Shown: positions 31,586 through 38,266 of the stretch, piece after piece
How the letters are laid out: each line of letters opens with the position of its first letter
How positions within the stretch are numbered: the first letter of the stretch is position 1
Assembly (NCBI GenBank): GCA_002938315.1
Contig: PTLL01000015.1
Location: 1-38,266 of the forward strand
Reading direction: 5' to 3'
Origin: Alphaproteobacteria bacterium MarineAlpha3_Bin2
Lineage (GTDB): Bacteria > Pseudomonadota > Alphaproteobacteria > Rhodospirillales > Casp-alpha2
DNA: 38,266 bases
Notes under the pieces: model-generated
Seen by the model: only the letters and a program-made list of their open reading frames with translations
What the model was told of the DNA's origin: nothing
Databases searched by the model: none
Position numbers and translations under genes: made by a program

Positions 31586-32588
31586 CTAGTAAAGCTTGAG
31601 GCCTTCCGGATTGAGAAGGCCCATGGCCAGCAATAGCTGGTAAACGGAAAGCCGCTCGTCATAGGACGCCGAGGTGTAATTGATCTGTGTGTTGTTGACC
31701 TCGTTTTCCGCATCCAACACGTTGATCACCGTTTCCTTGCCGGCCTCGCGCAGTTGTTGGCGCGATGAAAACACTTCGGCCGCGATGTTGACGGCATTTT
31801 CCAGAAGCTCCAAGCGCTTCCTGGCGGTCAGCAGCGCTTGCCAAGCCAGCTTGGTCTGCTCAATCACCTTGCGCGAGGTAAAATCGTAGGTGTCCTTGCT
31901 GGCACCCAAGTCGAAGGACGCCTGGGATAAAAGGTTGCAGGTCGAAAATCCGGTGAACAAATCCCAAGTCGCCGTCAGCGTCATCGAATAATCACGCCGG
32001 ACGCCAAGGGTGCCGCCGGCGTTCCTTGGCCGATTGTAAGCGGGATTTCGCTTGCAGCACATCAACGGCGATGCCGGAACCGCGCTGGACGCGTTCGTCC
32101 TCGAGGCTGAGTTGTTGCTGGATGGTGGCTTCGTTTTCCCGCGATAGTTCGATCAGGCGTTTCTGACGTAATACATTTACGTAGCCGGTGATGCCTTCCA
32201 GTACAGTATTCTGGCGGGTTCCCTCCAACGTCAGTTGTGCCAGTTCCTTGTTTAGTTTCGCGGTTCGCACCGCTGACACCGTCGCGAACCCGTTGAACAG
32301 ATTGTGGGTCGATGAAAAGCTGAAGCTTTGCGGGGTCCGCGAAGATGGCTTGCCGTCTTGTCCATCGCCTTGTTGGCGTTCCGAGGGGCTATCGATGACT
32401 TCCTGGGCGATGTCGACGCTGATGGAAACTTGGGGATAATAGGCGGACTTGGCATGCGCGATTCCCTGTCGCGACGATTCCACGGTTTTATAGGCGGCGC
32501 GGATGTTGGGATGATCAAGCAGCAACGCGGCGAGCTCCTCTTCGAGGGATGAAGCGAACGCAACATCAACCACCCCGAGGCTTATCAC
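31586..32588 (-). pseudogene. TolC-family outer membrane protein with internal deletion and frameshift
   Basis: The N-terminal half (GTG start at 32588) has a possible signal-peptide end (AFASS), ALLLDHPNIRAAYKTVE, a first porin-barrel segment (SSTHNLFNGF) and a long helical part ending RLQSAKERR. There the frame changes. The C-terminal half, from about 32045, reads NAGGTLGVRRDYSMTLTATW and LFTGFSTCN, then ENAVNIAAEVFSSRQQLREAGKETVINVLDAENEV to the TAG at 31586. Typical TolC proteins have about 440-470 residues, and roughly 120-130 residues between KERR and GGTLGVRRD are absent. The shared GAACGCCGG/AACGCCGGCGG sequence at the junction suggests deletion by short homology. With it, type I secretion or drug export from this locus would be lost. 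Confidence 0.8.
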
Positions 32589-32658
32589 CGCTACCCACGA
32601 TATATGGGGATAGGAAAGCGGAAATTTGATCCGATTCGGGTTTTAACGAGTCTTAGGC

Positions 32659-35600
32659 CTATGGTTTTCCGAACCCGCCGCCGCCGGGGGTTTCGATGAC
32701 GAAGACGTCGCCCGCCCGCATCTCGGCGCTGTCCGTCGGGCCCAGGTCCTCCCTCGATCCATCGGCGCGTTCGATCCAGTTGACGCCAGTCATGCCGGGA
32801 TTGCCGCCATCCAGGCCGTGGGGTTCGTTCTCTCGGTTGTTGGACAGGATCGCCGCCGTCATCGGTTGCAGGAAACGAATTCGCCGAACGGCGCCGTCGC
32901 CGCCCCGGTGGCGTCCTTGGCCGCCGGAGCCGTGGCGGATCGCAAAACTTTCCAGCATCACCGGGAAACGCCATTCCAGGATTTCGGGATCGGTCAGTCT
33001 TGAGTTGGTCATGTGGGTCTGCACCGCATCGGTGCCGTCGAAATCCGGCCCGGCGCCAGCGCCGCCGCAGATGGTTTCGTAATACTGATACTCATCGTCG
33101 CCGAAGGTGAAATTGTTCATGCTCCCTTGTGATGCCGCCAACACGCCCAAGGCGCCGTAGAGCGCATCGGTCACGCATTGCGACGTTTCCACATTGCCGG
33201 CGACGACGGCGGCGGGATGCCGCGGGTTCAACATGCAGCCCTCGGGGGTGACGATGTCTAGCGGCTTCAAGCAGCCGCCGTTCAAGGGGATGTCGTCATC
33301 CACCAGGGTGCGGAAGACATACAGCACGGCGGCCTTACAGACGGCGGCGGGGGCGTTGAAATTATTGTCGGTCTGTTTCGAGGTGCCGGTGAAATCGATT
33401 TTGGCGCTGCGGGAATCTTTGTCGATGGATATTTGAACCTTGATCCGGGCACCGTTATCCAGCGTCAGGGTGAACGACCCGTCCCTCAGCACGTCGATCA
33501 CCCGGCGCACCGATTCCTCGGCATTGTCCTGGACGTGACCCATATAGGCCCAGACCACGTCGAGGCCGAAGTGATCGGCCATCTTCCTCAATTCCTGGGC
33601 GCCTTTTTCGTTGGCCGCGATCTGGGCCGCTAGATCGGCGAGGTTGTGGCGCGGGTTGCGGGCCGGGTAGGGGCCTTGGCTCAACAGTTCCAGGATCTCC
33701 TTTTCCCGGAGCCGCCCGCCGCTGGCGAGCAGGACGTTGTCGATCAGTACGCCCTCTTCCTCGACGGTGGTGCTGTGGGGCGGCATGGACCCCGGCGTAA
33801 TGCCACCGATGTCGGCATGATGGCCGCGCGATCCGACATAAAACAGCACGTCTCTTCCAGCAGCATCGAACACCGGCGTGATCACCGTAATGTCGGGCAG
33901 GTGGGTGCCGCCGTTGTAGGGCGCATTCAGGGCATAAACGTCGCCGGGCTTCATGGTGCCCCGGTTTTCGCGGATCACCACCTGTATGCTTTCACCCATG
34001 GAGCCAAGGTGCACGGGCATATGGGGCGCGTTGGCGATCAGGCCGCCGTCCGCATCAAACACGGCGCAGGAAAAATCCAGGCGTTCCTTGATGTTGACCG
34101 AAAAGGACGTATTGGCCAGCGTCGCCCCCATCTGTTCGGCGATGGACATGAACAGGTTGTTGAAAATTTCCAGCATCACCGGGTCGGCGCGGGTGCCGGC
34201 GGCGTGTCGCGCCTCACGGGCCTCCACCCGGGTCAGCACCAGATGCCCGAGCGCCGTCGTTTCCGTCTGCCAGCCGGGCTCGACGACGGTGGTGGCATTT
34301 GCTTCAATGATAATGGCCGGGCCGTTGAATAGGTCGCCTGGCAACAGGGCTTCGCGGTCATAGACGGGGGTGTTCAGCCATTCCCCATTGGTGTACATGC
34401 GGACCATTTCGCGCGACCGGAGCGCGGCGACGCCGGGGATGGCATGAATTTCTGGATCGGCCGCCGTTTCCGAAACGCCGACGGCCTCGACGGAAACCGC
34501 CTCGACCATATAACCGCGCTCGGGCGCGGAAAAACCGAACCGCTGTTTGTGTAATGCCTCGAAGGCGTCGGTCATGGCTTGCTTGGCGCCGAAGGGAACG
34601 ATCAACGCCGTATCGGTGCCGGCGTAGCGAAGATGCGCCTTGCGGATGACGGTGGTGTTGTTGGCGGCAATGCCCTGTCCGGCGATTTCGCTGCGGGCGT
34701 CGGCCTCAAGGGTATCCAGGGTTTCCGACAATATGGGTGCGGCGCCGTCTTCATCGTCCAAGGCGGCCTCGATGGCGTGTTCGCGCAACGCCCTGACGTC
34801 GGCCAGCCCCATTCCATAGGCACTGAGCACGCCGGCGAAGGGATGAATGAACACCCGGTTCATGCCCAGGGCGTCGGCGACCATACAGGCATGCTGGCCG
34901 CCGGCGCCGCCGAAACAGTTAAGCGTGTATTCGGTGACGTCGTAGCCGCGCTGCACCGATATCTGCTTGATCGCGTTGGCCATGTTTTCGACCGCGATTT
35001 TGAGGAATCCCTCGGCGATGTCTTCGGGCTGGGTGGGTGTTTCCCCCGTTACCTTGTTGATGTCTTTTGCCAATTCAGCGAACCGGGTGCTGACGCCTAG
35101 ATGGTCGAGGGGCTGATCGGCGCCGGGGCCGAAAACTTGGGGGAAGTGTTGGGGCTGGACCTTGCCGAGCAGCACGTTGCAGTCGGTGACCGTCAACGGC
35201 CCACCGCGCCGGTAGCACGCCGGGCCTGGATCAGCGCCCGCCGACCCCGGGCCGACGCGAAACCGTTGGCCGTCGAAACGGCAGATGGACCCGCCGCCGG
35301 CGGCGACGGTGTGTATGCGCATCATCGGTGCGCGCATGCGGACGCCGGCGATGGTGGTCTCGAAGGCGCGCTCGAAGGTGCCGTCGTAATGGGACACATC
35401 CGTAGACGTGCCGCCCATGTCGAAGCCGATGACCTTTTCGAAACCGCCCATGGCCGCGGTCCGGGCCATGCCGACGACGCCGCCGGCAGGCCCCGACAGG
35501 ATGCTGTCCTTGCCCTGGAACAACTTGGCATCGGTAAGACCGCCGTTGGATTGCATGAACTGCAGCCGGGGGGGCCCCTCCATCGTATCGCCCCCGGCTT

Positions 35601-36306
35601 CCAGATCGGCGGCGACGCGGTCGACATAGCGGCGCAGGATCGGTGACAAGTAGGCATCGACAACCGTGGTATCGCCCCGTGACACCAGCTTCATCATCGG
35701 GCTGACCCGGTTGGATACGGATACCTGGGTAAAACCGATTTGGCCGGCAATGCCGGCAACCAGGTTTTCGTGCGCCGGATAGCGGTAGCCGTGCATGAAG
35801 ACGATGGCCGCCGACCGGATGCCGGCCTCAAATGCGGCGCCGAGCTGGCCTGTGACCGTGTCCGGGTCCGGCGCCGCCAGGATATCGCCGTGGGCGTTCA
35901 GGCGTTCGTCGATTTCGATCACCCGTTCATAGAGCATTTCGGGCAATTGGATTTGGCGATCGAACAATTTCGGCCGGTTCTGATAGCCGATCCGGAGCGC
36001 ATCGGCGAAGCCTTTGGTGATGATCAGCACGGTGCGGTCGCCGGCGCGTTCCAGCAACGCATTGGTGGCGACGGTGGTGCCCATGCGCACGACCTCGACG
36101 GCGCCGGGCGGGATCGGATCGGTCGGGGATAGCCCCAATAAGTCGCGGATGCCTTTGAGGGCGGCATCTTCATAGTGGTCCGGATTTTCCGATAGCAGTT
36201 TGTGGCTGACCAGTTTGCCGTCGGGACGCCGCGCCACCAGGTCGGTAAAGGTGCCGCCCCGGTCGATCCAGATCTGCCAAGCCTTGGCGTTTTCTGCTGC
36301 GTTCAT
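32659..36306 (-). CDS. Fused hydantoinase A/B protein (5-oxoprolinase/acetophenone carboxylase-like)
   Basis: ATG at 36306 (preceded by GGGGTGG) is preferred to a GTG at 36315. The 1215-residue protein joins HyuA (about residues 1-690) and HyuB (about 705-1215). HyuA shows the ATP/metal segments [27 protein letters not shown] and [17 protein letters not shown]. HyuB begins [41 protein letters not shown] and ends [14 protein letters not shown]. Such fusions include 5-oxoprolinase, which hydrolyses 5-oxoproline to glutamate using ATP, and N-methylhydantoinases. With peptide import and peptidase genes elsewhere in the window, 5-oxoproline or a cyclic amide is plausible. The exact substrate is not determined. 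It diverges from the dehydrogenase at 36426. Confidence 0.92.
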   Translation of the reverse strand: MNAAENAKAWQIWIDRGGTFTDLVARRPDGKLVSHKLLSENPDHYEDAALKGIRDLLGLSPTDPIPPGAVEVVRMGTTVATNALLERAGDRTVLIITKGFADALRIGYQNRPKLFDRQIQLPEMLYERVIEIDERLNAHGDILAAPDPDTVTGQLGAAFEAGIRSAAIVFMHGYRYPAHENLVAGIAGQIGFTQVSVSNRVSPMMKLVSRGDTTVVDAYLSPILRRYVDRVAADLEAGGDTMEGPPRLQFMQSNGGLTDAKLFQGKDSILSGPAGGVVGMARTAAMGGFEKVIGFDMGGTSTDVSHYDGTFERAFETTIAGVRMRAPMMRIHTVAAGGGSICRFDGQRFRVGPGSAGADPGPACYRRGGPLTVTDCNVLLGKVQPQHFPQVFGPGADQPLDHLGVSTRFAELAKDINKVTGETPTQPEDIAEGFLKIAVENMANAIKQISVQRGYDVTEYTLNCFGGAGGQHACMVADALGMNRVFIHPFAGVLSAYGMGLADVRALREHAIEAALDDEDGAAPILSETLDTLEADARSEIAGQGIAANNTTVIRKAHLRYAGTDTALIVPFGAKQAMTDAFEALHKQRFGFSAPERGYMVEAVSVEAVGVSETAADPEIHAIPGVAALRSREMVRMYTNGEWLNTPVYDREALLPGDLFNGPAIIIEANATTVVEPGWQTETTALGHLVLTRVEAREARHAAGTRADPVMLEIFNNLFMSIAEQMGATLANTSFSVNIKERLDFSCAVFDADGGLIANAPHMPVHLGSMGESIQVVIRENRGTMKPGDVYALNAPYNGGTHLPDITVITPVFDAAGRDVLFYVGSRGHHADIGGITPGSMPPHSTTVEEEGVLIDNVLLASGGRLREKEILELLSQGPYPARNPRHNLADLAAQIAANEKGAQELRKMADHFGLDVVWAYMGHVQDNAEESVRRVIDVLRDGSFTLTLDNGARIKVQISIDKDSRSAKIDFTGTSKQTDNNFNAPAAVCKAAVLYVFRTLVDDDIPLNGGCLKPLDIVTPEGCMLNPRHPAAVVAGNVETSQCVTDALYGALGVLAASQGSMNNFTFGDDEYQYYETICGGAGAGPDFDGTDAVQTHMTNSRLTDPEILEWRFPVMLESFAIRHGSGGQGRHRGGDGAVRRIRFLQPMTAAILSNNRENEPHGLDGGNPGMTGVNWIERADGSREDLGPTDSAEMRAGDVFVIETPGGGGFGKP

Positions 36307-36425
36307 TAAAGCCACCCCCCGGATGGAGACTTAATATAAGGGTAAGCATGTTGGTGTGGATAGTCGGCCATTTGGGTTATAGTCCACGCCCAAGAATGGA
36401 AATCCGCAGGTAATAAGGGGCTTTG

Positions 36426-37478
36426 ATGACAACCAAATCCATAAATTTGGTCTGTTTCGAAAAATGGATGGACCCGGTCGGCGAAGACATAATCAATGGT
36501 GCCGATGGGATTGATCTCCAGATGCTCTCCTTTGCTAACCCCGAGGACGGCAATTGGGAGGCATTGGTTGCCGCCCATGGCTATCAGCTGCTGCCCACCT
36601 ATGAGATTCAAGAGCCGTTTTTCCCGAAAAAGCCGTTGATTGACCGCTGCCCGAACCTGTTGGCGTTTTCCGTCACTGGGGCCGGCTACGACATGATCGA
36701 TGTCGACGCCTGTACCGAGGCCGGCATTTTGGTGGTCAACCAAACCGGTGCCAATGCAGTGTCGGTGGCGCAGCATGTGCTCGGCATGATGTTGGTGCTG
36801 TCCAAGCAGATCGTCCAGGGCGACCGGCAAATGCGCCGCGGCCCCGGCGATTGGGGGCGTTGGGATTTTAAGGGCAAGGAACTGACCGGACGCACCATCG
36901 GCATCATCGGTCTGGGCAATGTCGGGCGTCAGGTGGCGGCGCTGACCGGCGGCGTGTTCGGCATGAAGGTTCTTGCCTATGACCCCTATATCACCGATCA
37001 AGATTTCAAGGATCGCGGCGCCGAAGCGGCCGGGTTCGACGACATTTTCCGCCAGTCGGATTTCGTGTCCGTCAATTGCCCGTTGACCGAGGAAACCGCC
37101 AATATGATCGGCGACGCGCAATACCGGATGATGAAGCCGACGGCCTATTTCATCACCACCGCGCGCGGCGGCATCCAGGACGAAGCGGCGTTGGCGCGGG
37201 TGCTGTCGGAAGACCTGATCGCCGGCGCCGGCGTGGATGTGTTCAACCCGGAACCGCCGCCTGCCGACCATCCCTTGATGGCCTTCGATAATGTCATCAT
37301 CAGCCCGCATGTGGCCGGCATCACAGACGACTGCCTCTATAATATGGCTGAATACGCCGCCCATCAGTGGTTGGCCATTTTCAAGGGGGAACGGCCGCCC
37401 CGCTTGATCAACCCGGAAGCCTGGCCCAAATACCGGGATCGCTTCAAGGCGATTATCGGCCATGCCGCCGAAGAGTAA
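36426..37478 (+). CDS. D-isomer-specific 2-hydroxyacid dehydrogenase, second copy
   Basis: ATG at 36426 is chosen over the TTG at 36423, with AAGGGG five bases upstream. The 350-residue protein has the NAD loop IIGLGNVGRQVA near residue 162. The catalytic residues are R in TTARGGIQDEAAL, E in FNPEPPPADHP and H in SPHVAGITDD. The N-terminal half contains the substrate-domain segment NLLAFSVTGAGYDMIDVDA. It oxidises or reduces a 2-hydroxy acid with NAD(H) and is related to phosphoglycerate dehydrogenase-type enzymes. It is only distantly related to the copy at 7935. It is divergent from the hydantoinase gene across about 120 bases and is followed 14 bases later by a PilZ-like gene, so it may form an operon with unrelated signalling proteins. 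Confidence 0.9.
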   Translation: MTTKSINLVCFEKWMDPVGEDIINGADGIDLQMLSFANPEDGNWEALVAAHGYQLLPTYEIQEPFFPKKPLIDRCPNLLAFSVTGAGYDMIDVDACTEAGILVVNQTGANAVSVAQHVLGMMLVLSKQIVQGDRQMRRGPGDWGRWDFKGKELTGRTIGIIGLGNVGRQVAALTGGVFGMKVLAYDPYITDQDFKDRGAEAAGFDDIFRQSDFVSVNCPLTEETANMIGDAQYRMMKPTAYFITTARGGIQDEAALARVLSEDLIAGAGVDVFNPEPPPADHPLMAFDNVIISPHVAGITDDCLYNMAEYAAHQWLAIFKGERPPRLINPEAWPKYRDRFKAIIGHAAEE

Positions 37479-37492
37479 CGGAGAACGCGAGA

Positions 37493-37843
37493 TTGGTTGA
37501 AAAAATCGAAAGACGGGAAGCGCCGACTACCGACCAACACCGTCATGCCCGCACCAACCTGCCTGGAAACTTCCGGGCGGCGCTAAAGGGCGAAGACGGC
37601 ACCACTTATGAGGTCGGCGTCCAGGATATTTCCGCCGCCGCCGGACTGCTGGTTGACGGCGTCTTCGAAAATGCCTCGTTCGTTGAATTGCATATGGAAG
37701 GCCTGGGCAGAATCAATGCCCATGTGGCGCGGGACTTTGTCGGCGGTATAGGCGTCGAATTCGATCTCAGCGGGCGTCATAAAAAAGAAATGGAAGCGGA
37801 GTTAAAGGCGTTTCGGAAGACGGTTGCCAGTGGGAATTTTTAG
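37493..37843 (+). CDS. PilZ-like domain protein (degenerate c-di-GMP-binding motifs)
   Basis: TTG at 37493 has GGAGA eight bases upstream and lies 14 bases after the dehydrogenase stop. A longer reading from inside that gene is rejected. The 116-residue protein shows the PilZ pattern of an N-terminal R cluster (RHARTNLPGNFRAAL), then VGVQDISAAAGLLV and VARDFVGGIGVEFDLSG. In canonical PilZ proteins RxxxR and (D/N)xSxxG bind c-di-GMP. Here the arginines are one residue too close (RHAR) and DISAAAG has an extra residue, so binding may be weak or lost. I infer a regulatory role from the fold only. Confidence 0.6.
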   Translation: MVEKIERREAPTTDQHRHARTNLPGNFRAALKGEDGTTYEVGVQDISAAAGLLVDGVFENASFVELHMEGLGRINAHVARDFVGGIGVEFDLSGRHKKEMEAELKAFRKTVASGNF

Positions 37844-37852
37844 AAGGGCGCC

Positions 37853-38233
37853 ATGGTAAGCGCAGGCGGCAACGAAAGTACCGGCGGCTTTTACAAGCGC
37901 GTGCCGGCCTTCGGTGATATTGAAGGCTTCACCGACCCATCGCGCTATCAAACCCTGCCTGCGGATTGGCGGGTCGTGATCGCGGACATCCGGGGCTCCA
38001 CCAAGGCGATTGCGGAAGGCCGCTACAAAGACGTCAACATGATGGGCGCCGCCTGCATCACGGCGGTGCTGAACGCGCTCAAGCAGTTTGATCCGGTGCC
38101 GGACACCGCCCTGATGACCTGCTTGGTGTTTAACCTGGAAAAATCCGAGCACGTCCACTTCATCGATGGCGGCGACGGCGGCTTTGCCATTGCCGCCAAG
38201 CAGTTGAAGGCGCAGTTGGCCGGCGGCGGGTGA
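37853..38233 (+). CDS. DUF3095-like protein, N-terminal part only (possibly truncated or frameshifted)
   Basis: ATG at 37853 follows AGAAGGG. The 126-residue reading starts FYKRVPAFGDIEGFTDPSRYQTLPADWRVVIADIRGSTKAIAEGRYKDVNMMGAACITAVLNAL, which matches the opening of DUF3095 proteins, a family distantly like adenylate cyclases. DUF3095 proteins I know of run to nearly 400 residues. This frame ends with TGA at 38231-38233 after IDGGDGGFAIAAKQLKAQLAGGG. The GGDG motif resembles the family's FGGDG, so the gene may be cut short by a stop or frameshift, or the remainder may lie past the window end. Function unknown; it follows the PilZ-like gene by 9 bases. Confidence 0.6.
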   Translation: MVSAGGNESTGGFYKRVPAFGDIEGFTDPSRYQTLPADWRVVIADIRGSTKAIAEGRYKDVNMMGAACITAVLNALKQFDPVPDTALMTCLVFNLEKSEHVHFIDGGDGGFAIAAKQLKAQLAGGG

Positions 38234-38266
38234 CGGTGGCGGGAATACCGAGATCTCGGCGCCGCA

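Noticed and set aside
36351-36383. Candidate promoter TTGGTG with TATAGT before the dehydrogenase at 36426
   Set aside because: The spacing between the two hexamers is about 21 bases, too long for a standard sigma-70 promoter.

Overview
The window is high-GC, densely packed DNA from a proteobacterium, most likely an alphaproteobacterium of the Rhodospirillales or a marine relative. This is inferred from overall gene content (ABC peptide importer with an M81 peptidase, many CoA-linked catabolic enzymes, a TolC remnant, a DUF3095/PilZ pair, and a small exported protein ending in an APEILKNGDIIIRRK-type motif that I recall from alphaproteobacteria). No rRNA, tRNA, integrase, transposase or CRISPR array was seen. 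Nearly all of it is a catabolic island for organic acids, peptides and CoA thioesters.

Layout. 2-5075 (+): end of a peptide-binding protein, a hairpin terminator, two DppB/DppC-type permeases, an M81 (MlrC-like) peptidase, a small exported protein and a CitE/HpcH lyase. 5097-6784 (-): a PrpB-like lyase and an SDR lacking most catalytic residues. 6895-9685 (+): TauD-type dioxygenase, 2-hydroxyacid dehydrogenase and crotonase, with ATGA overlaps. 9682-10847 (-): a broken enolase-superfamily dehydratase. 10977-22176 (+): a long run of PrpB/ICL-like lyase, MmgE/PrpD, MaoC hydratase, acyl-CoA dehydrogenase, DadA-like oxidase, CaiB-type CoA transferase, LeuC-like and LeuD-like subunits, a four-domain rhodanese and an isocitrate/isopropylmalate-type dehydrogenase. 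22191-23549 (-): a second MmgE/PrpD preceded by a scrap of a ThDP enzyme. 23751-27455: TcuA-like flavoprotein (+), a crotonase (-) and an MFS carrier (+). 27452-29659 (-): GST, alpha/beta hydrolase and DsbA/HCCA-isomerase. 29687-32588: a response regulator with an internal amber codon, two small proteins, a 55-bp repeat cluster and a TolC gene with an internal deletion. 32659-36306 (-): a fused HyuA-HyuB (5-oxoprolinase-type) protein. 36426-38233 (+): 2-hydroxyacid dehydrogenase, a PilZ-like protein and a short DUF3095-type protein.

Working together. The central enzymes (CoA transferase, MaoC hydratase, acyl-CoA dehydrogenase, CitE lyase, two PrpB/ICL-like lyases, two PrpD-like proteins, aconitase-type dehydratase plus beta-decarboxylating dehydrogenase, TcuA-like dehydrogenase) suit degradation of a branched or unsaturated di- or tricarboxylic acid to acetyl-CoA, pyruvate, succinate or similar products. 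The exact substrate cannot be read from sequence. Three intergenic regions flanking these operons share a palindrome of the form ATTGTATACAAT, which resembles GntR-family operators and could tie the operons into one regulon. No regulator for it is encoded in the window.

Several genes are broken: the enolase-superfamily dehydratase, the response regulator, TolC, the ThDP-enzyme scrap, and possibly DUF3095. There are also two separate clusters of 55-bp tandem repeats. Either this lineage is losing genes or the sequence contains draft-assembly errors. The sequence alone does not decide which.
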